From Rutidosis leptorrhynchoides (Eukaryota > Streptophyta > Magnoliopsida > Asterales > Asteraceae), in contig NC_092337.1 of the NCBI RefSeq assembly GCF_046630445.1, forward strand, positions 363,264,001 to 363,328,000: 64,000 nucleotides of DNA, given 5' to 3'. The notes beneath the pieces were generated by a model. That model was not told the origin of the DNA. It saw nothing but the letters and a program-made list of their open reading frames with translations, and made no database searches. Positions within the stretch are counted from its first letter, which is position 1, and every line of letters begins with the position of its first letter. The position numbers and the translations under genes were made by a program. Below, in pieces: positions 23,515-35,300 of the stretch.

Positions 23515-23865
23515 TAATCCAAAAGTTGGTCCAGGCCCAATATGAATAAATTTACAGTAGCATGTTTTTTGGTCGATGGAGAAAAGAACACAGAGCATAA
23601 CAAAATCTGATTATGACAACAAAACTCGGAAATCCAATTAATACAACATATATTTATTAAGTAATTATAACGGAGTTTTCATCAAAATCTTCAATTTTGA
23701 CTACTAGGATTTCATTCTGTCGGGACCTTATTTCTCTCTTAAAATTCAGTTACCCTCAAGTATTTAGAGGTGATGATGACAAAAGTTTGTTTTATGAGTA
23801 TATCAGAAAGTAGCTTTGCGTGGCAATTTTCCAGAGAAATTTGCAGTCACTGAGAGATATCAATA
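23515..23865 (+). repeat. Duplicated promoter-like segment, copy 1
   Basis: It shares CCAGGCCCAATA, GATGGAGAAAAGAA, GAGTTTTCATCAAAATCTT and a following block with 24955-25161. The GGCCCA motif followed by a leader and a short ATG-initiated frame (ATGACAAAA) resembles the start of a plant housekeeping-type gene. No product can be named. Confidence 0.6.
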
Positions 23866-24089
23866 TGAACTGCCGAAAATATATCACAAAATTGAATGAG
23901 AAATTGGAGAGGAGATGGAGCAATTTTCTGTATTGTTTCACCATAATAAACTGAGATTACAAAAGCTTCACAAATCACAACTAAGAAAACATAAATTTTC
24001 GTTTTCACTAAGAATTGGAAAATAAGAGAATTACTATTATCTAACTAAAAAGTAGGAACACAACTTCACCACCCATAAATCTCTCACAG

Positions 24090-24530
24090 TTCATAAACGG
24101 CCCATGATTTGATTTACCATGTCAAGCTCATGTTTCACGTTTCAATTTCATGTTTGAATTTTGAGATTTCAGTTTCATGACTCAGTTTTGCGTTTCCGTT
24201 TCGCGAGTCGATTTCACGTTTCAGTATCACGTTTCGATATCACGGTTAAGGTTCACATGTGTTTTAGTTTCGCATTTCATTATCACTTTCATTTTTGCGT
24301 TTTAATTTTTTGGGTATATCTGAGTTCATGACCCGCTTTGTGAGCCGACTAATCTTAGGGGCGAGTACCCGCTCTGTGGCAAGCCCATAGTCATCGCGGG
24401 TGAACCTCCTTGGCCACGAGGGGGATTAATTTATTCAGCTCCATGGTTTACGGTTTAGTTTTTAATTTTGATTTTCAATTCTTCGTTTCAGTTTTGCGTT
24501 TCAGTTTCTCGAAACTGAAACGCTAAATTA
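24090..24530. repeat. Degenerate GTTTCA/CACGTTTC-rich tract
   Basis: Short words of the form CACGTTTCA, CAGTTTCA and GCGTTTCAG recur many times, ending in a small inverted repeat GTTTCAGTTTC/GAAACTGAAAC at about 24500-24523. It looks like eroded simple sequence. Confidence 0.55.
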
Positions 24531-24634
24531 AAGCATGGTACAAACCAAAGGGATTTTACGGATTAAAATTAGTACAAATTAAATCGACTATCCGTCTAAT
24601 TTTTATTTTTATATATACACTTGAAAAAAAAATA

Positions 24635-24868
24635 CTCGCTCCGTCCCATTTAATAGTCCAGTTTTTTTTCCAACTTTTTCTTAAAATTATTTTGTGTGTG
24701 TTATATAATACTTTATGAATGTTATACAAGTAAAAATATAATCAAAAACCAATAAAGTGATATAAATTTTATCAAATACTATTTTATACAAATAAAAATT
24801 TAAAAACAAAGCTGAAAAGAAAAGATCATTAAAATCAAAACATGACTATCAATATGAGACGGATGAAG
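24635..24868. mobile_element. Stowaway-type MITE
   Basis: A 234-bp element with imperfect inverted ends (CTCGCTCCGTCCCATTTAAT, and CTTCATCCGTCTCATATTGA in reverse) is flanked by TA on both sides. The CTCCGTCCCA end is the plant Stowaway (Tc1/mariner) signature. It encodes nothing. Confidence 0.85.
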
Positions 24869-24954
24869 TAGTTAAAAGGTCCCGCGGGTAAGTATGGATA
24901 TTCTGTTGGATTCACTAAATATATAAATTCTGTTGGGTCTACTAAATATATACG

Positions 24955-25161
24955 TATAATCCATAATGGGTCCAGGCCCAATACGACTGATCACTAGCCT
25001 TCTTTCAGGTCCAATAAGTCTATCAAACGGGTCGACGGAGAAAAGAAAACGAGCAGAATAATTGAGTTTTCATCAAAATCTTTAATTTTGGCTACTAGGG
25101 TTTCATTCGATCAGGGACTTTAGTTAGAGGTATTAATGACAAAATTCTGTTGTATGAGTTG
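24955..25161 (+). repeat. Duplicated promoter-like segment, copy 2 (interrupted by copia)
   Basis: This is the second copy of the 23515-23865 unit. It is cut at 25166 by the copia element, and its continuation resumes at 30067. Confidence 0.6.
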
Positions 25162-25166
25162 ATCTA

Positions 25167-25561
25167 TGTTGGAAAATAAACTTGATTTTGGGCTATGTGT
25201 TTTGGATTTGGGCTTGCAAGTATCAAGTCTTTTGGATCAAGATCATAATCCATTATGTAGAAACTTCTTGTAAAATAAAATGTAGTAGACAAAGTGTGTA
25301 GAAAGTGTGTAGAATGATCTTATAAAATATCTAGGTCTAAAAGTATAATAATACTAAGAAATATCTAGATGCTAGTAGATTGTGAAGTATTCTAGACTAC
25401 TCCATTGAGTAGTATAAATAGAGGGCTTCACCCCTCATTTGTAATCAAGCAACAAAGCAATTCAATAAGCAATAAAAGAAAAGCTTTCAATATCAATCAA
25501 ACTTCTAAATCATCAATCCTCTCTTCCACAAATAATATACATAACCTCCTATTTTCTAACA
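25167..25561 (+). repeat. 5' LTR of the Tnt1-like element
   Basis: It runs TGTTGGAAAA to TTTTCTAACA over 395 bp. A TATAAATAGAGG-type box lies at about 25416-25427, and the primer-binding site follows after three bases. Confidence 0.95.
25416..25427 (+). promoter_or_regulatory. TATA box of the Tnt1-like LTR
   Basis: The sequence AGTATAAATAGAGGGC is a near-perfect plant TATA context, and the same site recurs in the 3' LTR near 29916. Confidence 0.7.
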
Positions 25562-25564
25562 AAT

Positions 25565-25576
25565 TGGTATCATAGC
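25565..25576 (+). other. Primer-binding site of the Tnt1-like element
   Basis: TGGTATCATAGC differs by one base from the usual initiator-Met PBS TGGTATCAGAGC. It lies three bases after the LTR. Confidence 0.85.
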
Positions 25577-25589
25577 TTGGTTTGACAAG

Positions 25590-26513
25590 ATGATGGCCAA
25601 CAATGTCATCACATTTCCTCACCTCACAAAGGATAATTATGATCGATGGAGCATCCAAATGAAGACCTTTCTAGGTGGACAAGACTTACGGGAGATTGTG
25701 GAAGAAGGCTATGAGGAACCTGCAGAAAAAGGTCCTCTCAGCAAGGAGAAAAAACTATTGAAGACCAACGATCAAAAGGCTCTTTCCATCATCCAACAAA
25801 GTGTAGATGATGGAGCTTTTGAGAAAATTGCAAGTGCAACCACCGCCAAGAAAGCATGGGAGATCTTGGAGAATTCTTTTAAGGGAGTTGATAAGGTGAA
25901 AAATGTTCGACTACAAACACTACGAGGTGAGTTCGAATCCTTAAATAAGAAAGACTCAGAATCAATTTCTGATTATTTTACAAGAGTCTTGGCAATTGTC
26001 AATCAATTAAAGAGGAATGGTGAAACTCTAAGTGACGTAAGAGTCATTGAGAAGATTCTTAGATCATTAGATTCAAAATTCGACTATATAGTCGTAGCCA
26101 TCGAAGAATCTAAAGATCTAGAATCAATGACTATCGATGAACTCATGGGTTCACTACAAGCCCATGAAGAGAGGTTCAATAAAAAAATAAGGAGCCTTTG
26201 GAGCAAGCTTTACAAGAAAATCTCTCTTTCAACGAAGAGAGCAGTGAAAAGACTCATCAAACGAGTCAACGAGGTCGTGGTCAAGTACGTGGCCGAGGAC
26301 GAGGACAAGGATATATCAAACGTGGAGGTTATAGTTCTTACAGAAATGAAGAAAGAAGTCAAAATTTTCACCCGACAAGAGGTCGCGGGAGAGGCTACAC
26401 AAGTAGAAGGCCAAGGTATGACAATTTTCAAACCAAATGCTATAATTGTCATAAATTTGGCCACTATGCTTCGGAATGCGAGAAGTCAAACAATTACGTG
26501 CAAAAAAGAGTAA
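25590..26513 (+). pseudogene. Tnt1-like gag, frame broken near 26190
   Basis: The frame starts with [20 protein letters not shown], the standard copia gag opening, and contains the UBN2/gag core with NLF-type helices up to about residue 200. Near 26185-26195, inside an A-run, the reading shifts: the true continuation with [15 protein letters not shown] and the CCHC knuckle [14 protein letters not shown] is in the frame that opens at 26198. Residues after about 200 in this frame are therefore out of register. The protein would form particles and bind RNA. Confidence 0.85.
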
Positions 26514-27298
26514 ATTTTGCACAAAAAGATAACGAAGCCATGGAAAACACTTTGTTACTAGCATGCAAAGGTGAAGACAACGGAAAATCGAATTTGTGGT
26601 ATCTTGACACTGGTACAAGCAACCATATATGCGGTGATAAAATCATGTTTGTAGAGTTAGACGAGGTAACAAGTGGAAATATCACCTTCAGAGATTCCTC
26701 TAAAGTCCTGGTTAAAGGGAAAGGTAAGATTCTCATCTTCTTGAAAAATGGAAGACATCAATTTATCTCTAACATGTATTATATCCCCAATATGAAGACG
26801 AATATACTGAGTATTGGACAACTCTTAGAGAAAGGCTATGATATTCACATGATAAATCATACCCTTTCTTTAAGAGACCAAAAAGGAGGTTTGATTGCTA
26901 AGGTGCCAATGTCAACGAATAGGATGTTCATACTAAATATTCAACATGACATTCCAAGATGTTTAAAAGCATGTTTCAAAGATAATTCTTGGCTTTGGCA
27001 CATGAGATACGGGCACTTAAATTTTGAAGGCTTAAAATTATTATCAAGTAAAGGAATGGTGAAGGGTTTGCCTCCAATTAATCATCCGGATCAAATATGT
27101 GAGGGATGCCTTCTAGGAAAGCACTTCCGAAATAGTTTTCCAACAGAAACTTCTAGTAGAGCGAAGAAACCTCTAGAGCTTATTCACACGGATGTGTGTG
27201 GACCCATAAGCCAACCGTCTTTTGGTAAAAATAGATATTTTCTTCTATTCATTGATGATTTTAGTCGAAAGACATGGGTCTATTTTCTAAAAGAGTAG
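26198..27298 (+). pseudogene. Tnt1-like gag C-terminus, protease and integrase N-terminal part
   Basis: In order this stretch carries the Arg/Gly-rich gag tail, the zinc knuckle [14 protein letters not shown], the protease active site [11 protein letters not shown] and the integrase zinc domain with [13 protein letters not shown] and CEGCLLGKH. The first catalytic Asp of integrase follows, in HTDVCGP. The frame ends in TAG at 27296-27298 within FLKE, where related proteins carry Lys. The protease motif has Thr where Ala is usual (DTGTS instead of DTGAS). Confidence 0.88.
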
Positions 27299-27946
27299 TC
27301 GGAAGCTTTTGGAATGTTCAAGAAGTTTAAAGCATTTGTGGAGAATCAAAGTGGTCTCACCATAAAGACGATGAGATCCGATTGTGGAGGGGAGTTCACA
27401 TCCAAGGAATTCAAGGAATTTTGCGATAACAATGGCTTACGACGTCCTTTAACTCTTCCGTATTCACCTCAGCAAAATGGTGTTGCGGAAAGAAAGAATA
27501 GGGCCATTCTTGATATGGCTCGGAGTATGTTAAAAAGCAAAAGGATGCCTAAGAAGTTTTGGGCTGAGGCAGTGGACTGTGCGATCTATCTAGCAAATCG
27601 CTCGCCCACTAGGAGTGTCAAGAACAAAACGCTCATTGAAGCTTAGAGTGGAAGGAAGCCTGGCGTCTCACACCTACGAGTGTTTGGAAGTGTGGCATAT
27701 GCTCATGTGCCAGATCAGAAGAGGACAAAGCTTGATGATAAAAGCGAGAAGCTTATATTCGTGGGCTATGACTCAAGTTCGAAGGGTTACAAGTTATACA
27801 ATCCCAAGACAGGTAAAGTAATCTCAAGTCGAGATGTGGTGTGTTCGATGAAGAAGCAACATGGGATTGGAATGTTCCCGAAGAGGAGAACTACGACTTT
27901 CTCCCTTATCCATTCGAAAGTACTGCAAGGAACGAAGAATATCTAG
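27299..27946 (+). pseudogene. Tnt1-like integrase C-terminal part
   Basis: This is in the same frame as the preceding part after the TAG. It holds the second Asp in RSDCGGEF and the catalytic Glu in SPQQNGVAERKNR, so the DDE triad is intact. A second TAG at 27644-27646 replaces a Trp expected after LIEA. At about 27842 two extra bases shift the frame, and the linker to RT continues in the frame of 27841-29598. Confidence 0.85.
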
Positions 27947-29598
27947 AAGTTCAAGAACCTTCTAGTACAACATCTCCGCACTCTCCACGTACTCCAACCA
28001 CTACACCTAATGAAGTGACACCAACATCAGGAGGAGAATCAAGTAGGCTACAACATCATACAAGGAGCATTAGGGAGTTGTACGAGGTAACCCAGCCTAT
28101 GGAGGATCTATCATTGTTCTGCCTTCTTGCCGATTGTGAGCCAATAAGTTATGAAGACGCAGCAAAAATCCAAAAGTGGAAACATGCTATGGACGAAGAG
28201 ATTCAAGCAATCGAGAAGAATAATACGTGGGATCTTGCCACACTACCAAAGGGACATAAGGCTATTGGTGTAAAATGGGTGTACAAGGCTAAGAAGAATT
28301 CCAAAGGTGAATTTGAAAGATATAAGGAAAGGTTGGTGGCGAAGGGATATAGTCAACGAGCCGACATAGACTATGATGAGGTATTTTCTCCCGTCGCTCG
28401 TCTAGAAACTATGAGATTGATAATCTCACTTGCGGCTCAACATAATTGGAAGATTTATCAAATGGATGTCAAATCCGCGTTCCTTAATGGCCACTTAGAA
28501 GAAGAAGTCTATATAGAACAACCTTTGGGATACATCGTGAAAGGCCAAGAGAATAAGGTGCTAAAATTGAAAAAGGCCTTATACGGGTTAAAGCAAGCGC
28601 CTCGGGCATGGAATAGCAGGATAGACAAGTATTTCCAGCAGAATGACTTTACGAAATGCCCCCATGAGCATGCCCTCTACACCAAAGTTAGCAATGATAG
28701 AGATGTTATGATTGTGTGCCTATACGTGGATGACTTGATATTCACCGATAGTAATCCCAAAATGTTTGAGGAGTTCAAGAAAGCAATGGTTCGGGAGTTC
28801 GAGATGACCGACATTGGACTTATGGCTTACTATCTTGGGATTGAGGTAAAACAAAAGAAAGAAGGAATATTCATATCCCAAGAAGGTTATGTGAATGAGG
28901 TGCTCAAGAAGTTTAAGATGAATGACTGCAAGTCAATGAACACACCGGTAGATTGCAATCTCAAATTGTCAAAAGATGATGAAGGATACTTGGTGGACCC
29001 AACACAATACAAGAGTTTGGTTGGAAGTCTGAGGTACCTAACCTGCACGAGGCCAGATATTCTCTACGGAGTTGGACTAGTAAGTCGATACATGGAAGCA
29101 CCTACAATAAATCATTTGAAGGCGGCCAAGAGGATACTTCGCTACATCAAAGGTACGATTGACTATGGCCTGTTTTATTCGCCTTCTGATCACTTCAAGC
29201 TAGTTGGATACAGTGATAGTGATTGGGTTGGAGACATAGATGATCGTAAGAGTACGAGTGGTTTCGTGTTCTATATGGGAGATACGACATTTACATGGAG
29301 CTCGAAGAAGAAACCCATTTTGACTCTGTCAACGTGTGAAGCTGAGTTTGTAGCAGCAACATCGTGCACTTGTCATGCAATATGGCTCAGGAAGTTACTA
29401 AATAAGCTTAAGTTTTTTCAAAAGGAAGCTACGGAGATATATGTGGATAACAAGTCTGCGATTGCTCTAGCAAAGAATCCAGTCTTTCATGATCGAAGCA
29501 AACACATCGATACAAAATACCATTACATAAGGGAGTGTGTTACAAATAAAGAGGTGCAGATAAAGTACGCGAAGTTACTTGACCAAGTTGCTTGCTGA
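27841..29598 (+). pseudogene. Tnt1-like reverse transcriptase and RNase H
   Basis: A 585-codon frame carries the whole copia RT (from about residue 110), with the catalytic motifs YQMDVKSAFLNG and LYVDDLIF. RNase H follows, with YSDSDWVGD, STCEAEFVAAT and YVDNKSAIALAKNP. The C-terminal tail is cut: a 4-base duplication TTGCTTGC near 29588 shifts the frame at DQVA, and the usual DIFTKPL ending is found in another frame up to about 29660. RT and RNase H active residues look intact. Confidence 0.9.
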
Positions 29599-29670
29599 TA
29601 TTTTCACAAAGCCTCTAAAACACGAGACGTTTCAGAGATTACGGAATATGCTCGGAGTAACGAAATCAAG

Positions 29671-29682
29671 TTTAAGGGGGGC
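29671..29682 (+). other. Polypurine tract of the Tnt1-like element
   Basis: AAGGGGGGC directly precedes the 3' LTR. Confidence 0.75.
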
Positions 29683-30061
29683 TGTTGGAAAATAAACTTG
29701 ATTTTGGGCTATGTGTTTTGGATTTGGGCTTGCAAGTATCAAGTCTTTTGGATCAAGATCATAATCCATTATGTAGAAACTTCTTGTAAAATGTAGTAGA
29801 CAAAGTGTGTAGAATGATCTTATAAAATATCTAGGTCTAGAAGTATCATAATACTAAGAAATATCTAGATGCTAGTAGATTGTGAAGTATTCTAGACTAC
29901 TCCATTGAGTAGTATAAATAGAGGGCTTCACCCCTCATTTGTAATCAAGCAACAAAGCAATTCAATAAGCAATAAAAGAAAAGCTTTCAATATCAATCAA
30001 ACTTCTAAATCATCAATCATCTCTTCCACAAATAATATACATAACCTCCTATTTTCTAACA
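29683..30061 (+). repeat. 3' LTR of the Tnt1-like element
   Basis: It is 379 bp long and nearly identical to the 5' LTR, lacking its 5-base TAAAA and 11-base duplications. Confidence 0.95.
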
Positions 30062-30066
30062 ATCTA

Positions 30067-31276
30067 TATAGCTTGGCATCGAAAATTTCCAAAAAAAATT
30101 TTCAGCCAAGGCGGTTATATCCAATTTGCTTTGATGTTAACAGATTTGAGTCTCGAGTTCAAACTTGGTACGCAAAATTATGTTTTTATTTCTTTTCTTT
30201 TAGAGTGCAAATGGTGTAAAGGTTCAATTTATACATGACTTTAATTAATCCATGTTATGAAGGAGAAAGATGTTTGTATTTGGAATAATTTAATACGTAT
30301 ACTATTAGCTGGTTATAAAATTTTGGCATACTAAAATGTGTAGGAGGGAAATGCAGGTAAAAATAATGTTTTTTTTTTTATGCTAAATGGGATTTGGATG
30401 TTCACTAAAATGTGAAAAAGGTTTCGGTCCTGGTAATGTTGGTAAATTTGACCATTATATATTTTATGTATATTCTGTATTATACAATGTGGTTGCATGT
30501 TTGCAGTTTACAACATCCAAACATTTTTTGAAAATCTGAAGAATATATAATCTGAGTGGGTAATCTTGGTTGGGCAACTCATGGAGGTAATCTGATTTCA
30601 TTTTAAATCTGAAATTTTGATCACATTGTAAACTGTTAACAACTGTACACAGGGCAAATCATGAAGATTGAAGAAGCAAGTAGAAAGCAGCTTGTAAAAC
30701 TTTAAGGGTAAAAATGAGTCTGGACCTGACCCAACCTGACCCGGGTTCGACCCAACGTGTTAGACCGCTTCAAAAATCTGACCCGGTTTGACCCAAACCC
30801 ATTTTGATTTAAACCAATTTTTGACCCAACGCAAACCCAACCCAACCGATACATAGGCAAGATTGCCCCCTTAGCGTTAATGTAGATTGAAATTTAGACC
30901 CTGCATGCAATACTAATTAATGTTATTCATTTCATCTGTCCGAATCTAACTTTAATATTGTTATTATTTCAAGAAGTCGAGCAACTACGATATAAACTTC
31001 TTGTACCTAGCTATGAATGGTTTTTAGATTCAGAATCCAGAATTCTAAACATTGTTTGACATCTATAAATTGTTTAGAAGATGTTGAAGCTAAAGTTTGG
31101 GTGAATTAATTACCATCTTCAAAAAGTCAAGATTCTGAAGGTATATGAATTATGTGAGCATTGAAATATTGGGAGTTCAAGATTCTTTTAGTGACAAAAT
31201 TTGTCAACTCCTTTGATATTTATAGGTGGAAATACTGGTCGGATTCGATCTGCAGAACTCAGAAGGAGTTCTATGT
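30067..31276. other. Host intergenic DNA between two copia elements
   Basis: No gene is supported. It begins with the continuation of the duplicated segment cut by the Tnt1-like element. At 30715-30860 it is rich in GACCC/CCCAAC words. A 50-bp block at about 30231-30280 resembles 47853-47903 near the F-box gene. Confidence 0.6.
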
Positions 31277-31482
31277 GATTTTGTTGGTGCATGAATCCCC
31301 AGCCGTAGTTTATTCTTACATTTAGTACATTCGGTTATGTAATAATGTTATTTACTAGTGACTATTGATTACTATGGTGATTGTGCGTTCTTAGATTATT
31401 AAATAATCAATATGTTAAACTGCACACAGTCGACCGAGTGTGTGTACACACTCGACCGACTGTGTAAGTCAGTCGACCGACT

Positions 31483-31510
31483 GACAGACACACTCGACCG
31501 AGTGTGTCTG
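31483..31510. promoter_or_regulatory. Palindrome upstream of the SIRE LTR TATA box
   Basis: CAGACACACTCG and CGAGTGTGTCTG form 12-bp arms with a 2-base centre. The 28-base block recurs with one change at 41589-41616 and unchanged in the 3' LTR. Confidence 0.8.
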
Positions 31511-31518
31511 ACTTGCAG

Positions 31519-31527
31519 TATATATAC
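31519..31527 (+). promoter_or_regulatory. TATA box of the SIRE-like 5' LTR
   Basis: TATATATAC lies 8 bases downstream of the palindrome. Confidence 0.65.
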
Positions 31528-31742
31528 GGGTTTAGACTTCTTTGATGAGGTTACTCGATCTAATACCACCGAATACCACCGAAATACATCGTCTAGGTGT
31601 CGATCTAATCTAGGTTTTGCACTAGGTTCGACCAATTCGATCCCGAAACGACCCGTATCTCGATTTACCTCTATTCTATTGTGTTCCGCCTTTAGTTTAG
31701 AGTTCAAGCGACCTAAGATCCATAGAATCATCGTCTACAAAG

Positions 31743-31754
31743 TGGTAACAGAGC
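31743..31754 (+). other. Primer-binding site of the SIRE-like element
   Basis: TGGTAACAGAGC differs by one base from the standard initiator-Met PBS and starts three bases after the LTR. Confidence 0.8.
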
Positions 31755-31977
31755 TGGAGTCTCTGGTTTTTGCTTGATCAAATCGTTTTTTGGGTCAAAG
31801 TTTGTGTTTTTGGTGTTTTTAGGTTTTTGGTCTATTAATCTGTGTTTACACGTTATTGTTAGTGTTTTTATTGTCAAAAGGTGTTTCTGGAGTGCTTATT
31901 TTCGTTATCTACGTGTTGTTTTTGAGTTTTCCATCCATAATCGATTGCAAAATCGATTTTTGTCTAGAAAACCCTAA

Positions 31978-32330
31978 TAGTCGACCAGCTTCTGTCAAGA
32001 ACACACTCGGCCGTGTGTGTCCTGACAACCGACCGAGTGAGTCCTAAGATCGACCGTGTGTATTGTTCCACCGATCGTGTGAGTTTTACTAGAGCCGTGC
32101 CAGATTCCCTAAGTCAGTCGGCCGTGTGAGTTTGTCACTCGACCATGTGAGAGTTTCAATCGACCGTGAGAGTTAGACAATCGGCCGTGTGTGTTTGCAA
32201 TAACCAAGGCTTATATAGTAACGAAGTGCTGCCAAAATTTTGTTAGACAATCGACCGTGTGATAAGTACAATCGATCGTGTGTCTTATACAGTCGACCGT
32301 GTGTCAGAGATAGTCGACCGTGTGACTTAA
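31978..32330. repeat. CGACCGTGTG motif array in the SIRE leader
   Basis: More than ten copies of TCGACCGTGTG or TCGGCCGTGTG-type half sites are scattered over about 350 bases just upstream of the gag ATG at 32376. No reading frame runs through the stretch. Confidence 0.85.
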
Positions 32331-32375
32331 TCAGAATCTTAATTAATCTTTTATTTTCAAACTTAATCATTTAAC

Positions 32376-35300
32376 ATGTCGGACACTAATGAACAAGTGA
32401 CAAATGAATATAGCGCGTTAGTAATTGCACCTGGACTACAAAAACTGTTACTTAATGAAAGCGAATCTGGATCGACAAATAAAGTACCTCGACTTGACAA
32501 TCTTAAAGACTTCTTGGACTGAAAAGTTAGGTTTGTTATTTACTTAAATGGTGTTGACTCTAGACTTTGGGAATGTATTGAGAATCCATTTGTTTGGCCT
32601 TGTGGAGGTGATGGTAAACCCAAAGAAACTCAACAGTTTAGTCCTACAGAGCGTGAACAATATAATCTTGAGTGTAGATGTTATGCTTAACTAACGCAAG
32701 CATTGTCAAAGGAGATTTTCCAGCAGTTCAAAAACCGTAACAGAGGGTACTGCTACTTATCGGGCAACAAAAGGTAAGGTATTGAAGGATGAATGGAGGG
32801 CATTTGCTGCTCTTCCATCAGAGTCACTGGGACAAACTTTGGAGAGATATCGTTTACTGGTAGCAGAGATGGCGGATTATGGGATTGATGTACCTGATGA
32901 TAAGGCAGTCAGGGTGTTGAAAGATGGTCTTCCAGAAAAGTGGGACCATGAGATTGAAAAGATTCAGAACATGTACAGCACATCAGGTCGTACGTTAACG
33001 TTGACAGCTTTTACTTCTAAGTTGATGGAGAAGGATATTCAGGTAGAAGCTAAGAGGGAGAGACTTGGTTCGGTAGTTGCTTCTGCATCCACTTTAGCTT
33101 CATCTTCTGGTCATGCTCCATTACAAACAGCCTATATTACAACAAATGCTTCTCAAATGTCTGCTCCACAATCTCAGTCTGGCTACTTTAATGCTAAATC
33201 ACAAGCTCAGACTCAGAATTCTCCTTCTCAACAGACTCAGACTCAGACTCCTATGTTTCAAACTGAGAATATCAGGAAGAGGCCCATCGAATCAATTTAG
33301 GAAGATATGGCTCTGGCAGCTATTGTTGTTAACTCATATAACGATATGATTAGTGGATAAGTGATTAATAGTCATCTTGAAAATGAAGACTATGATCAGA
33401 TTGATGAGGACTTTATCGAAAGGATGGATATACTTTATTGCATGGGTAGCATTGTTAGACGGGCTAGGAAGTACTTGAAGAAAACCGGACAGAGGTCTTT
33501 GAGTTTGAATCGAGATTCGAAGTTTGGTTTTGATATGTCAAAGGTTAGATGCTTCAATTGTGATGAGCTTGGTCATTTTAAGAAGACTTGCACGAGGCCA
33601 CCCAAGACTGGTTTTTCTGATCCTTTTCACAATACAACCATTTCAGTTACTCCACAACATGTTATTGTTGAGAAAGAATCTTCGGGGTCTATTCAATCTA
33701 AGGCCTTGACGACCACGTATGCTGATGAAGTGTGTGACTGGTCCATCACGGCAGATACACATCAAGCTAATGTTGTGTTTGTAGGTAGAACTGAAGCTGA
33801 AATTAAAGAAGAAAGAATTGCTAGGAGAAATGCAGGTTGTACTGGAAAAGATAATCCGAATTGCACCTGCTATGTGTGCAAATGTGATGCTAGAATGAAA
33901 AGAGCTGAGGAGATTATGAAGTTGTGCCTCAGAAAGAGGATTAAAGATCGACTGTATGATAAGCTTCGCCAAGCTCGAGACCTATCAGATTTTGAGTTTA
34001 CGACTGATTCTTCCGATGAGGATGAAGAAAGAAGTTGTCATGTTGGTACTTGGTTCAGACAAGAGTTGGGACACTTGCTCAATTGTGATCTTAAGAGTGG
34101 TGACGAGAAGATTGTTACAGTTCGGAGTCCAGTGTGTTCAGACAACAGTGAGAACAAAGGAGGTTATGAAGCTGATTACGCGGATAGTACAAGTTCAGAG
34201 TCTGAGTCAGAATCAGATGAAGACACTCAGGTTGGAAGCAACAAATATGCATTTATGGCCAACACATCCGGTAACGATAAGGTATGTAATGACTCAGTTT
34301 CTAATTGTTCTAAATGCATTGGTTATGAACAGGAAATTGAGAGGCTTGAGTGTGTTATCACAAAGCTTAATGAGATATCCGTTACATGTGAGACCTGTCC
34401 TAAGCTTAGAGTTGACCTTAAGAATTTAAGTTTGGAGAATCAGACTAATAAAAAGAACTATGATGATGCACTTTTCTACCTTAATAAACAGAAAGACTAT
34501 GTTGATGTGATTAAGTCTTTAGAAAATCAGGTGGGTCACTTAAAATCAACGGTTATAGATGATGGAAAAGTGATTACTATGTATTTGGGACAGGTAGAGA
34601 CCCTTAAGGCTGAAAGGGATTCATTTAAGTTGAAATACGAGTCTGAAAAAGCTAGGATCGACAATTGGCAGAGGATGTCTTATGTGAAATAGACTTTGAA
34701 TCCTCCTAAACAGCAGGGTTTAGGTTACAACCAGGTTGCCCCTCCACTTTTAGGTGAGTATATTAACAAACCAGTTGAGAAAAGTAAGGGTGCTGTTGTA
34801 GAACTAGAATATGGTAAGCCTAAAGAAGCACCTGTTGAGAGTACAGTTAAGATAGTTGCGTCGAAGAAATCTTTAGATGTTGTCTATGAAACAGAGTCAG
34901 ATACTGATATCGACACTGAGAAAGACAGCAAACCATTTGAGCTTGTCACTAAACCAGTTACCATTCTGAAAAATCCTGTTAAGGCAAGTAAGATGACTAA
35001 GAGTCAAAAGGCTCAGTCTAAGAAAACTGTGACTCCCAAACAGAATAAGAAGAAGAACACCCAGGGAGTGTCACCTAAGTTTGTCAGTAAGGGCAGGATA
35101 AATGAATCAGGTCCTAAGATAGAACAATCACCAACAGAGGCGAGTTCCAAATCTGGGGGTGTGTCCAAGTATGTTCCGCCGGGTCGTCGACATACTGTTA
35201 CGCAACAAGTATCGTCATCCCCTACTACTAGACAATATACTGAACCACCTAGGAGACAGTTTTCACCAATTAGACGCAAAGTGTTTAATTCTCATGATTT

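Larger units (their letters stand above)
25167..30061 (+). mobile_element. Tnt1-like Ty1/copia LTR retrotransposon, complete
   Basis: It is 4895 bp long, with LTRs at 25167-25561 and 29683-30061, a Met-type PBS, a polypurine tract and the target duplication ATCTA (25162-25166, 30062-30066). The gag, protease, integrase, RT, RNase H order is that of copia. By eye the LTRs differ by about three substitutions plus two small length changes (5 and 11 bases), so insertion was recent. The coding frame nevertheless has three frameshifts and two stops. Confidence 0.95.
31282..31739 (+). repeat. 5' LTR of the SIRE-like element
   Basis: It runs from TGTTGGTGCATG to ATCGTCTACA and is 458 bp long. Three palindromic ACTCGACCGA-type units end 8 bases before the TATATATAC box at 31519. 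Confidence 0.95.

Noticed and set aside
31412-31777. Open frames across the SIRE LTR, repeated at 46151-46535
   Set aside because: They are chance frames over LTR repeats, differ between the two LTRs and overlap the TATA and primer-binding regions.
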